Shown here: positions 1 through 10,777 of the stretch, piece by piece | Layout: each line of letters opens with the position of its first letter | Position numbering within the stretch: the first letter of the stretch is position 1 | Origin: Mycocentrospora acerina | Lineage: Eukaryota; Ascomycota; Dothideomycetes; Pleosporales | Direction: 5' to 3' | Assembly: GCA_022701365.1 (NCBI GenBank) | Contig: JAKUHH010000040.1 | Span: 682,001 to 746,000 of the forward strand | DNA: 64,000 bases | Position numbers and translations under genes: made by a program | Notes under the pieces: generated by a model | What the model saw: only the letters and a program-made list of their open reading frames with translations | Told to the model about the DNA's origin: nothing | Database searches by the model: none

Positions 1-583
1 CATTAACAGTGTGGTCAAAATCCTCGCCACGCAGACTAGGGTATTGTCAGCGTACAAATCGTGTTCCTTGGGCAGCGTTTTGTTTTGGCGGCCACCAATG
101 AAGCACGAACCCCTTATTCTAGGTGACACACTTATCCACCGTTTGAAGCTTCCCAGAGCCCTGAACCCGACACCACATCAATGCCGAGCACTCCGTCTAG
201 CTTCGTCCAGCGGCTATCGATTATCACGAATACATCCGACCCAAGCGACACTTGGTGGTATTAGCGCCGAAGATCTGAGACCAACCATGGCTCCGGATAG
301 CGTGGGCGTTTCTGAAACCAAGCCCTGGCCCCCCTCTCCACCATGTCGTCGTTCTTTTGACTTTGACCTCTTTTCCTTGAGGCGAAGTCTGTCGCTCTTT
401 TGACAGTCTTTGATCACTTCTCGTCGCTCTCTCAGCATACCTTAGGTCCCCTTGTGGCCGTTACAATCTTTACAGGTCAGGTCGCGCCGGTCGTGCCTAC
501 CTCGAAGCCTCTACGGCTATCGTGTCATAGCGAAACGAATCGCATCATCTATCCGTGCTCTTTTTCTTCGAGGTTCTTGCAAG
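1..583. other. Left-edge non-coding stretch, upstream of the MFS gene
   Basis: No recognisable protein on either strand. The stretch runs directly into the start codon of the MFS gene, so the right part probably holds its promoter and 5' UTR. The open frames here have no domain-like content. Confidence 0.5.
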
Positions 584-2301
584 ATGTTGGGTTTCCACAG
601 AAGAACGCGTTCGTTGATTCCGGTCAAAGATCTCGCAAAGTACGATCTAGTGTCGTTGGAAGAGGAGGATGAGGAGCAATACGACGGAGGCGAGGTAGCA
701 GAGTTCTACAGCGCGTCAGAGGCGACGAGCAAGTCGCGCTCAAGACAACTGATGCTAGTGTACCTTGTCTTCTTTGGTGAAGCGTACGTTGTTTACCTTA
801 TGACACCCAATGTTGTGTTCACCTGAGCCCCGAGCTAATGCAGACCCTGCAGCATCATGGCATCAAGTCTTCAGCCTCAGCTTCAAATGCTGCTCTCCTC
901 ATCCGACTACTGCGGAAATCTCTCTTCATCGTATCTGCGAAGCATTCTCGACTGCGCGTATGCTTTCGGCGGCACAACGGGCCTTTTCTGGGGCTACATG
1001 TCTGACCGGGTAGGAAGGCGACGCGTGACGCTTCTCGGACTTTGGAGCATGTTGATATGCTGCCTGGGCACTGGGTTCGCGACAAGCCCTGGAGCTTGCG
1101 CCGTCTTTAGGTTCTTTGCCGGAATGGTCAGCTCCACGGTCGTGTGCACCAGCTTGACCATGATTGGAGATTTGAGCATGACGGCAGAGCAGCGCGCCAG
1201 AAACATTGCCAGACTACCGTTGATTTCTCTGTGCGGCTCTGTAGGGCCACTCTTCCAGGGTATGGTCTCGGAGAGTCTGCAAGCGTATGGCATGGTCTGG
1301 CAGAAATTCCCAACCCTGGGCTCAGAGCTTGCTTGCGCAAGTGTGATTTTTGCTATCGCGCTTACTGCGTCGATAATGCTCAAAGAAGTGAGTTTCGCAT
1401 TGTCGTTTAACACTGACTAATATACTGATTATCGACGTAGTCTCTGCCCCTTCCTTCCCTTTCAATCCACTCCAACAGCTCATCAGACACCCTGGATCTT
1501 GACTGCGAAAAAGCAGCTTTCCTCAACCGTACTTCAGAAGACACAAACATTACCCTCGTTGATTACGTTCGCCCCGATCCCATCACTATCACTCAGTTCC
1601 TCCAAGCTCCTTCCCTACTTGTCATTCTCTCTTCCTTCTCATTGCTCTCACTTCACGCCTCAACTTTCGATGCCTTACTCCCCCATCTCGGCCAAAGCAG
1701 CTCTACGCAAGGCGGAATGGGTATCTCTTGCGATTGGCTTAGCATAGTTGTTCTCGCTGTCCGTGGCATCGCTGCTCTGGCAATCTTCTTCCTAATTCCT
1801 CTCGCCGTGGAGAAGTACGGACTTTTGAAGCTCTACCGCTCTGTCTCGCTCCTTTTCCTAACTGTCTATGTCGCCACTCCTCTCTTGGCTCTTCTCGCAG
1901 CTTGCACTGGTTTCGTTCCTGTTTTGTCCGTCTTTTCTATTCTCACCAAACATCTCCTTACCGGTGGCGCATCTGTTCTCGTTGCACTTCTGGTCCTTAA
2001 CACCACCCCCGACGCCTTTTCTGCTGGGACTGTCGTCGGCCTGATGCAAATCGCAAGTCTGTTCAAAGCGTTTGCCGTTGCGGTCAGCGGAGCAAGCTAC
2101 TACTTCAGCGGCGACTTGAGCGTACAAACGACCAACTTTGCGCTCTGGACATGTCTCACATTGTTTGGCGCTGCCGGTGCGGGACTGGCGTGGTTTGTCA
2201 ACGAGAGGCCCAGTGTGGCCAAGGACTTTCCAAGCGAAGTTCTGTGCTGGGAGACATGCTTCGATGCGGATGCTGAGAAGATGGGCACGGATGATGTTTG
2301 A
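584..2301 (+). CDS. Major facilitator superfamily (MFS) transporter
   Basis: Three exons: 584-783, 853-1387 and 1441-2301, giving about 531 aa. Intron 1 could instead end at 843, which adds three residues. The start at 584 opens an acidic cytosolic tail (run of E/D around residues 24-33) before the first membrane segment. Exon 2 carries the MFS loop 2-3 signature (G-Y-M-S-D-R-V-G-R-R-R), and several hydrophobic helices follow in exons 2 and 3. A long polar loop near the exon 2/3 junction matches the usual central loop between the two six-helix bundles. By family it is a secondary transporter of a small solute in the plasma or vacuolar membrane. The substrate cannot be read from the sequence. 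Splice donors GTACGT and GTGAGT are canonical and all phases agree. Confidence 0.85.
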
Positions 2302-3156
2302 CACTGGGATTTGAAGGGCCTTTTTTCCTTTTGTGCACATTTTATTTGTAGCGACGCGTCTTTATTTTTCCTTTGTGTTTTTTCCCATACATTCTTTTGT
2401 GTATAAGTACATAGTATCTACCTCGTCTTGTAGTCTATCTCTGTAGAACAACCACGGTCTATGCAACAAGAAGATTTCCAAAAATTTAGGCCTGTGAGCT
2501 GCCTCCTCGACACCCTGAAAACACCAGTCGATCTTGTTGTGTTTTTGTTGACACGGCATTGAGCCTAAACGGCATGTGACAGAGTGTCCCAGAGAATTTC
2601 AGCTGGCCGGCGGGACGATCTGAAACACGCCAATTCGGCTCCCGATACATAGTACGCGTTGCAGTCACCATACGAATTGTTTTTTCGTGACATGTGTACG
2701 AAGATGCTTAACGGTACAGCCCCAACGCTCAAGCATTTTGATGGGCGTAGTGGACTGATCTGCACCGTTGGATATGTCAGGTTCTCCACGTTGAGATCCC
2801 CGCACTAGGCAGGCGTTGGCAGCAGGTGGGATGCAGCTAATGATGCAATGGCGGGATGCCCCTGCAAGCAGTTCGCATGCTTGCAGTGGGCGGTGCTCCA
2901 GGGCTGCTCCTGCTCATCAGGGGACGAGGTCGTTTGTTTTAGTCTCCTTTTCACCTTCCCGTTCATTTGTTTATTTTCCCCGTGAGACACGCGTTCTGGG
3001 TTTCTTCTCCGTCTACACTCTGCGCGTGTTCTTTGTCCTACCACCCAAAGAGCCCCACTTCCATCTGTTTACAAACCCATTGTATCTATACTGCAAGCAC
3101 AACTAGACGGCATATAGCAACCAAACAAGCTTAGCATTTAGCTATCTGTCTGCGCC
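2302..3156. other. Intergenic, MFS 3' end to NTF2-like gene promoter
   Basis: About 850 nt. T-rich directly after the MFS stop (likely 3' UTR), then pyrimidine-rich sequence before the next ATG. No coding potential that I can support. Confidence 0.5.
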
Positions 3157-5415
3157 ATGACACTCCGCGACAGCTACCAGAGGTTTCTGGACAACCCATC
3201 GGCAGGCGCCCTGGCGGACAATGCGTCTCTGCATTACATATCGACGCTGACTAGCATCAACGATGCGACAGCCATCATCAAGCACTTATCTGTGCAGGAG
3301 AAGCTACTGAAGAAGACGGGCCAGAAGATTCTGAGCGCAATAGAGGGCCACCAAGGGCTGAGCGTCGACGTGGAAACGACAATTGAGTTCAGCAACGGCG
3401 GCGGCGCGTACCTACCTGGTCTTGACGACAACTTTGTAGCAGACCGCACTGTGACATTCCCCATGGTGAGTTCAGGGCGAGGAAACACGTGTGTGTCTGT
3501 ATGTCTACTCTGACAACGCGCAGGTCCATATCGTGCATTTTGACCACACCGGCAAGATCGTGCAGGTGCGCCAGTACTGGGACCAGGGCTCGCTGCTCAA
3601 GCAGATAGATGTCATTGGCGCGCGCTCGCGCAACTGGCCCATCCGCGACGGCAAGGATCAGACCAAGCTCATCGTGACCAGCTCGGCAACAGTCTCGCAG
3701 CCCGGCTCGGCACAGTCGTCACGCCCGTCAACAGCGTCCCGTGGCGCAGACGAGGTCTCAATTGCATCGCGCGGGAGGGGCTCGACAACGAACGTCACAA
3801 ACGACCCACACGCGTCCCTATCCCTATTTCAGCCTCGCGAGATCAATGAGGACGTGCACAACGCACGCCCAATGGCGCCGCGCGCGCTATCGGCAAAGCC
3901 CCCGCCACGCGAGTACTCTGAGCTGTTTGTTGGCGCGAATGCCACGTCTCCATCCCCTTCGCCAGACAAGATTCCTGTCAAAATAGGAGGCGGCAAGAAT
4001 TTCCAGAGCAACCGACTATTCGACGACGACGAAGAAGACGACACGACCAACATGGCGACACCGAGCATCAAGACGAACGCGAAGAAGTTTGACCACTTCA
4101 GCTTTGGAGATGAGAATGACGAGACACTAAAGGTTCGTGACACCACCCTTGCTGCATTATGTAGCAAGCATGTATTTCACTGGAACTTTGAAAACCTTGC
4201 AATATCCAAGAAAACGAACTCAAGAGACGAGTCTTCAAGCTACTTATGTCTCTGATTCTAGTGACTATAGAGTCTGTTCTTTCTCCAAGCTACATGTGCC
4301 TATGGTTGCTCCTGCATCTCTGTTTTGCTCGAGAAAAAATACCTACTAACATTTGTGCACTCTAGGATCAAGGCTCTCCAGTCTCCCGCCCAATTGTGCA
4401 CAAGGCGCGCCCCGATGCCGACTCACACTTCGACTTCAACGACGACGGTACACCAGCAGCACAGCGAAAGCAGTCGAGCAGCTCCAAGGGCTATGTGTCA
4501 AACAAGGGACAGGGATTGTACCAAGACCACATAACCGGTGATGCCTCGGATGACGACAACAACAACAGTGGCAGTAGGAGGCAACCGTCTTCCCACAAGG
4601 GTCACAAAGCTACGGACAATAACTTTGATTTCTACGAAGAAGCGCCCCCAACCCAAGGTATCAACATCGCGGGCAACGGTATGGGAAACCGTGCTGGTAC
4701 TCAATTCTCTCTGTACGATGATGATGAAGATTCTCATGGGAGGAAGGCTCCTGTGAATCAGGGCCGCGAGCAGCGTGGTGATGGAATGGGCGGACGCAAG
4801 GACGCTACCACATCCCAAGCTTCCACTACGAAGGGTAGTGGCATCAACATTGCAGGTAACGGCATGGGCAACCGCGCAGGTACTCAATTCTCCCTGTATG
4901 ACGACGACGAGGAATCCCACTCGAGAAAGGCTCCGGTGGGTCAAGGTCGCGAGCAACGTGGCGACGGCATGGGCGGACGCAAGGATGTCGCGCCAGAGCC
5001 AACACCCACCAAAGGCAGCGGTATCAACATCGCAGGAAATGGTATGGGCAACCGCGCCGGCACGCAATTCTCTCTCTTCGATGACCAGACTCCGGTGAAG
5101 AACGTTAACCTCGGCCGCGAACAACACGGTGACGGTATGGGCGGCCGTAAGGGCGAGTCGTACTCGCCACAGCCTGTAAAGAAGGAGAACTTTCCATCCG
5201 AGCGCGAGCAACATGGTGATGGGATGGGCGGACGCAAGGACGGTGCTCACGGCGGTATCAACATTGCTGGCAATGGTATGGGCAACCGAAAGGGCACACA
5301 GTTCTCGTTGTACGATGAGGAGTCCCCGATTAAGAAGAATGAGAACCTTGGACGAGCGCAGCATGGCGATGGTATGGGAGGACGTAAAAATGCGGATTCG
5401 TTCTGGGACTTCTAG
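3157..5415 (+). CDS. NTF2-like fold protein with C-terminal glycine-rich repeats
   Basis: Exons 3157-3465, 3524-4132 and 4366-5415; 655 aa. Residues 1 to about 150 look like an NTF2/SnoaL-type alpha+beta domain (ending in a stretch with F-D-H-T-G-K-I and Q-Y-W-D-Q), interrupted by intron 1. The middle is polar, Ser/Pro-rich and acidic. The last 250 residues hold two alternating repeat types: four copies of a G-I-N-I-A-G-N-G-M-G-N-R unit followed by G-T-Q-F-S-L-Y/F-D, and five copies of R-E-Q-R/H-G-D-G-M-G-G-R-K. Intron 2 (4133-4365) ends with a clear CTAAC branch site and TAG. NTF2-like domains often dimerise or bind nuclear-transport and RNA-linked partners. The actual role of this protein is unknown to me. 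Gly/Arg repeats suggest weak multivalent or nucleic-acid binding. Confidence 0.8.
4660..5400 (+). repeat. Coding repeats of the NTF2-like protein
   Basis: Two interleaved coding repeat units. Unit A (G-I-N-I-A-G-N-G-M-G-N-R...F-S-L-Y/F-D) starts near 4660, 4840, 5020 and 5250. Unit B (R-E-Q-R/H-G-D-G-M-G-G-R-K) starts near 4762, 4943, 5118, 5200 and 5352. The protein copies are nearly identical, while DNA third positions differ, so the units look held by selection rather than freshly duplicated. Confidence 0.85.
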
Positions 5416-6144
5416 AGTGGCACATTATGAGTATACCCGGTATGGCGCATACTTTGAAATGGCATGATGGGAGTTGTTGGATTCTTGATTCCCGAACAAC
5501 GACTGGTTCTTTCTTGTTTGTGGTTTCCAGGGGATTGTATACAGATTGAGATTTTCGGAGGGCTGGAGGCGCTGAGCTGCTTGACAGCGCCCATGCCCAT
5601 TACTTGTAAACAAGCAATGCAAAACTTTATTCCTGTTGATGCACTAGCCTTCCAATGTCCGTGAGCGTGTTTCGAGAAATGTCACGACAGGCTGGCAATA
5701 CTGGACTTTCTCCTGTGAAAACGAGTGAGCCTCACGAATGGGTAGAGAAAGCAACGAGTGCAAAGTTTCCCAGAGACATGTCTGGGCAAAAGTCAAATCC
5801 AACCCAAGTGACCACTGTTTTGGGGGAAAAGAGTGATATTTTAAATCCGAATAGTCCCAAACCAAGGCCCCTCCCTAATCGTCCATGACAAACACCGCCA
5901 TTCCATCGTAAAGAGTCGAAAATTAGAGATACTGCTGCTGGATGTTTTGCATCTCGCAACCTCCAATCCACGCACAACTTATTCAACCCACTCAATCCAA
6001 TTTGAACCATACATACTTGACCGTCTCTTCCTCTTCCTCTTGCTTCTCCTTTACTCGCTTGTTGCTTCCTTGCCTTTTGTGCATCTTGTTGGCGGGCAAA
6101 AGACCTTTCAAGCGCGCGCGGTTCAGGGGCTCGCGGCGAGGCTC
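5416..6144. other. Convergent intergenic region, NTF2-like gene / hapC
   Basis: 3' ends of two convergent genes. Pyrimidine-rich part near 6020-6060. No gene supported. Confidence 0.5.
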
Positions 6145-7199
6145 CTAGTACTCTGCGTTGCCGTTGCCGTTGTGGACCGTGTATCCAAAGGCGGTGCTGC
6201 CGTCCTCGTTGAGGTCTGCATCGCCGCTCAGTACATGCTGGGCATTCTCTGGGCCGGCTGCATTGGGCCCGCTGGCGCCGGCTGCATTGTACTGCCCGGA
6301 AGAAGGCTTGTTCTGATTTGCGAGGAGGGTCTCGTACCACCAATCAATACCGATAGTTCAGATATGCATTCGCCAAGGTAGAGGCAACAAAGGAGAACAA
6401 CGGGGGGAACAAAAGGGGGAAACTCACTTCGCGATACCGGGAAAGGTAGATCTTGAGGGCTTCCGAGTAGTTCTCGAAGCCAAGAGATGTCATGGCGAAG
6501 AGAATATCCTCGCCATTGACTGTCTTGCGCTTCTCTTGCTGGCACTTCTCGGAGGCTGAGCGTTAAAGTTAGTGGATGTCTTGAGATATGCCGTTTCTAG
6601 CACTGACCTTCGCTGGTGATGAACGAGATGAACTCGCTGACACACTCTTGCATGCATTCCTTTGCTTCCTTTGCGATTTTGGCGTTCTCGGGAAGTGCGA
6701 GTTTCATGATTCGAGCGACTAGAGCAAAGTTACGAATATTAGCATCCGATGTGGTATTTGTGTTTGTGCTCTTGGGCGTCAACTGAGGCGGTGAAATAGA
6801 GGATTGTGGAGAAGAGGACGACATGTCGGCTACAGAGTCGGCCGTTCTCCAGACACACAAAGCTGTTGACTAGCTCAAAGTAGATGTAATGATTCGACGT
6901 AGAGACGACTCAAGCGCGCGACTGGGCAGTATGCAGACATCCAGCAACGCGTGTTGGTAGCAATCCGTCGACGTGCAGGATGGGAGCAAAACAATGCGCA
7001 AATCAAAACAACAAAGGAAATCAAGGAGAAGAATAGACGCACCATTGGCAATTGGAAGCCATCGATCCTGTTCCTTGACTTCGAATTCGTACCCAAGTCC
7101 ATGCACTTGTGCTTCCTCAGCGTTCCTGTCCATGGGGTGCTCCTCGTCAGGCGACTGAGCAGGTTCCACACCCTCTCTTTTCGGAGGGGTGGAAGACAT
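6145..7199 (-). CDS. hapC: CCAAT-binding transcription factor subunit HapC (NF-YB / HAP3)
   Basis: Four exons on the minus strand: 7043-7199, 6608-6718, 6428-6555 and 6145-6330; 193 aa. Residues about 46-132 form the histone-fold core of NF-YB. The conserved E-Q-D-R-W-L-P-I-A-N stretch closes exon 1, and V-A-R-I-M-K, then K-I-A-K-E-A-K-E-C-M-Q-E-C-V-S-E-F, follow in exon 2. Exon 3 has the K-R-K-T-V-N-G-E-D-I helix and ends at Y-R-E. In fungi HapC pairs with HapE through the histone fold and with HapB to bind CCAAT boxes; the complex controls many metabolic genes, including iron and redox responses via HapX. The C-terminal exon is a short low-complexity A/G/N tail. Intron 1 (6719-7042) is long for this genome and its 3' part stays open in frame with exon 2 (see findings). 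Confidence 0.95.
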
Positions 7200-8932
7200 G
7201 TTTAACGGACGCCTGCAGGGGTGAAGACCAGCTTGGAAACGGTTGTGTGCGCTGGCGCTTTGCTCAATAATTCGCTGGCGTCCACGTCACTTGGCTGTGT
7301 AACAAGTTTGCTGTCTGACGGCGGACATGATTAGCGGCATGCAGCCGGGTAGCTGGCAGAACGCAGCTAATCTGAACTTACGGTGGATGAGCTACTACTC
7401 CGGGGCGATTGGGGCTGTCGCGACGCACAGTGAGGGTTGTCGTGGACTACAGTGTGACGTGCTGGAACAGCTATCACAGCGCCGAGAGACCACAGGTGAG
7501 ACCTCTTGCAGGCGCAAGGTTGGTGATGAGGTAATGGTCTTGCAGGCGTAGGAGCTCAAGTAGGCCGCTGTCCTGGGGCTTGGATGAACTGTGGTTCCTT
7601 TGGTGGAGGAGAGAGGTACGTCGTAGTCAACAAGACGCGTCTGGCCAATGGGAGCACGCGCGGGTAAAATAGCGCGTCTTCAACTCCGTTGTGTCGTGAT
7701 GAACGAATCGAAGAAGGAGGAGTCGCGAGTTAGAGATGCGGCCCCCAATCGGAGGACATTGGACTTGTAGGCAAAGAGGCGAGTGAGGGGCCTTCCGCAC
7801 GGCCCGCTAGGGTCCAGTGAACGATTGTCCTTCTGAACTTGGCTCTTCCACATCGCATCCACGGCCCCCACTGTGGATTTTAAGAGCGATGCTATAATAT
7901 GCCCGCGCTTGTTGGGCGATCATTCATGCAAGCAAGTGGGCAGCTTGCTTTCCCATTCGACTGCCCTAGGTGTCTCTCGCGGTGCTTCTCTATTTTCTCC
8001 TATTGGAACAACCATGGTGCCTGGTTGAATTTGCCTCCAGATCCTCACCATCATCGACGACGGACAAATCCCGTCTGTGGCGTGCTTACCTCCACATTGC
8101 ATATCAGCATCCTTACCCGAGCCTTCTCACATGTCCGTCTCCGTCATAGCATTCGTCCCGTGCTCATCACGCACCCGCTATCCGGCTGAGCTGAACCCGC
8201 ATCTCCCAACGTGGGGTAGTAGCCCCTCTCAAGTCCATGCGCTGTCTCAACGACCAGCATCATCTCAGCCGTTTCTCCAAGCGCTATTCATATAACCCTA
8301 CTTCTCCATCTCAAATGACGTTGAAGCTGACCACTTAGCGACGCCCCCTGCAGAGTTCAACATTTTCCACTTTGATGTCACTGGTATCCTATGAGAGACT
8401 TGCCCACGTTCACGGGAGCTGCGGCGTCGATCTCAAATATCCTAGCAGCCAACACATCATGCAGAAAGCGCTGCCACATCCCAGCAGAACGGTCAAGCTG
8501 CTTGAGGTAGGTGGCAGCGAGGAGGCTTGGGGCTGTCAGATGTAGTACGTAGAGACGCAGACTAGTGGAGTGTCACATGCTTGATCTGTTCATGATCTTA
8601 GCTTTAGGGATGTTGTTGACGATTTATGTTGAGTCTGTTTTGACGAAAGCTACTTGTACTTGGACACCTGACTATAGAAGACTTTCTGCTTGCCTAATGA
8701 AGCACGATTCCAAGACTGGAAAGAGGAATCCAGCCTCCTCTAGAAAGCTCTTACATGTCAAAACTTTACAACGAGATCATTTCGATTGCTCAGACGACTC
8801 ATGAGCCCCTCTTTCGTAGGCTCTGTTCATAACTTGATTGCTATGTCCCACTGTGCAATGCCATGTGGTCTGGAGTATATGTCGTGTCCCGTTTCGTCGT
8901 AGACCGACTATATGAGTAGCGTTCAGATCTCT
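7200..8932. other. 1.7-kb intergenic region upstream of hapC
   Basis: The side next to 7199 must hold the hapC promoter. The rest contains only short open frames without domain-like sequence. No tRNA, repeat family or transposon terminal repeat was recognised. Confidence 0.5.
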
Positions 8933-9604
8933 CTACTCGGGCTTCTGAACAACCTGGACGTTGTTCTTCTTCTACAAAAGAGGGTTAGCAATGACAGTCA
9001 GAGCTTAACGTGCAATATTTGTTGTAAGAACCAAGACAGAGCACGATAGAAGACATACCTTCCACTTCTCCATCTCGTCTTGTCTGGACTTGTACTGCTT
9101 GACTAGCTCCTCTAGCGTCTTTTTCAACCCATCAGAGTTCGTCTTCAAGATGGGTACTACCTCCTCGATCGTGCGTTCAGTTAAGACACCGTTGATCATG
9201 CGGAAGCATTTCCGGTCTCCTGGCAGTGGTTCTAGTGTCTCTAGAACAAGCCTGACAGGTGTCAGTGTTAAAGTTTGATGTGGTGACGAGCTGAAGTGGT
9301 GGAAGAAAGGTAGAAGAGAAGAAACAAGTAGAACAAAGTATATGATATTAATGTAGAAGAAGGGTCGATACAATGATGAGAAGACGACGGTGGTTTTTGG
9401 AAGTGAGAAATGTGTCATGCAACTTACTTGTGCTCTTCCGTCTCTCCTTCAACATCGCCGATTTTCCGGGCAATGTTCTCTAGTGTGGTCTTGTAGTTTT
9501 GATATGTCGTTTGAAGCTCTGAAAAATTGTCAGTCACCCGCCGTTTGAAGAATTGAGATAATTTCCTGACCCTGCTGCTTCCTCATCTGAGCTGGTGTTG
9601 CCAT
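8933..9604 (-). CDS. PFD2: Prefoldin subunit 2 (GIM4)
   Basis: Four exons on the minus strand: 9571-9604, 9428-9518, 9059-9251 and 8933-8971; 118 aa, the normal size for prefoldin beta subunits. The N-terminus begins M-A-T-P-A-Q-M-R-K-Q-Q-E-L-Q and runs into the first coiled-coil helix (L-Q-T-T-Y-Q-N-Y). The family signature L-P-G-D-R-K-C-F-R-M-I-N-G-V-L follows, then the second helix with K-Q-Y-K-S-R-Q-D-E-M-E-K-W-K. All exon phases fit and each donor is GT. Prefoldin is the cytosolic hexameric co-chaperone that hands nascent actin and tubulin to the CCT chaperonin. The gene diverges from CMC2 across the gapped region at 9605-10181. Confidence 0.93.
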
Positions 9605-10181
9605 ATTCGAGAACGTGACCCTGGAGGTCTATAATATTGGGGAGAAGGCCAACAGCGGGGAGACTATTTGAAGAAGCTCTGCTGCGATTTTCCTCCACAA
9701 AACTCAGTCGAGAGGCTAGTCGGCGTGAGAAACCGAGGAGAATACGTAAATCGAAGAACAAACCAGTCTCGCTCTATTCGGAAGTAATGGCAGCAGGCAT
9801 CGCGGGGGAAACAAAAGACGATGGAGACAGGCGCTCGGACACACTCTCGTCAATTCACGAAATCCAGTGACTTCCCGCTCAACCCACTCAATCGCGCCCG
9901 CAAGATCCACGCCACTCCTTCAAACCCCCCACCCTCCCCCCCCCCCCCCCCCNNNNNNNNNNNNNNNNNNNNNNNNNNNNNNNNNNNNNNNNNNNNNNNN
10001 NNNNNNNNNNNNNNNNNNNNNNNNNNNNNNNNNNNNNNNNNNNNNNNNNNNNNNNNNNNNNNNNNNNNNNNNNNNNNNNNNNNNNNNNNNNNNNNNNNNN
10101 NNNNNNNNNNNNNNNCCCCCCCCCCCCCCCCCCCCCCCCGGAAACCGTGCAGCACCGCAACGCCAACCCAATTTATCCAAA
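9605..10181. other. Divergent promoter region PFD2/CMC2 containing an assembly gap
   Basis: Shared upstream region of two divergent genes. It holds 17 C at 9936-9952, 163 N at 9953-10115 and 24 C at 10116-10139. The CMC2 start codon lies 42 nt after the second C run. True length and content of the middle are unknown. Confidence 0.8.
9936..10139. repeat. Poly-C / N gap / poly-C
   Basis: C homopolymers on both sides of a run of N. Most likely one long unresolved C tract that broke sequencing or assembly. Confidence 0.9.
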
Positions 10182-10508
10182 ATGCATCCCCATCTCCACA
10201 CCCAAGAAGTCCAGAAGAGTACGCCCTCGCTCCTCACGCCAGAAAAAAGAGCCATGACATGACAGAGCATAACCAACCAACCAACTAACTCCTGACCAGA
10301 CTGCGCCGATGTCGTCGCCGCCCTCGACGAATGCCACGCCCGCGGCTTCCTCTGGAAGGTCTCTGGAAACTGCACAGAGGCAAAGTACCAAGTGAACATG
10401 TGCTTGCGCGCGCAGCGGCTCGCGCGCACGGCCAAGAACCGCGAGAATGCAAAGGAGAAGCGTGCGCATATCGAGAAGGTGTGGGCGGATTTGGATGCGA
10501 ATAAATGA
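10182..10508 (+). CDS. CMC2: COX assembly mitochondrial protein 2 (twin CX9C)
   Basis: Exons 10182-10218 and 10300-10508; 81 aa. The N-terminus M-H-P-H-L-H-T is the family hallmark. Splicing with donor GTACGC at 10219 and acceptor CAG at 10297-10299 creates an Asn codon across the junction and joins directly to the first cysteine. The twin CX9C motifs are C14-C24 and C37-C47, each with exactly nine residues between. The C-terminal helix is basic. CMC2 is a small intermembrane-space protein, oxidised and trapped by Mia40, that acts in cytochrome c oxidase assembly. The total length is typical. The first exon is only 37 nt and lies next to the gap. Confidence 0.93.
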
Positions 10509-10690
10509 GAGGGTGGGGAAAGGAAAAAGAGCACAGGGTGTATGAATACAATATGTGTGTGTGTTTGTGTACGAGCAATTCTGGGAAGCATTGGAGCATG
10601 GAGTTTATATGATACGGTTGTATTATACTATTGGGGTTTGGATTCACGTTTGTAGGCGTCATGACAGCATCGCGGGGCCATGGGTTGGTA

Positions 10691-10712
10691 GGAGAGAGAG
10701 AGAGAGAGAGAG
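10691..10712 (+). repeat. (AG)n microsatellite
   Basis: About eleven AG units in the short stretch between the convergent CMC2 and NTR2-like genes. Confidence 0.9.
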
Positions 10713-10777
10713 GAGGATATTGTTTATAACAAGGCAGACGAGCTCTTCGCTGAGCCATTGTCTGGTACAAAGAATCG

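Noticed and set aside
4498..5364. 288-aa open frame antisense to the NTF2-like repeats
   Set aside because: It exists because the coding repeats on the plus strand leave the opposite frame open; its composition is repetitive and the sense gene is well supported.
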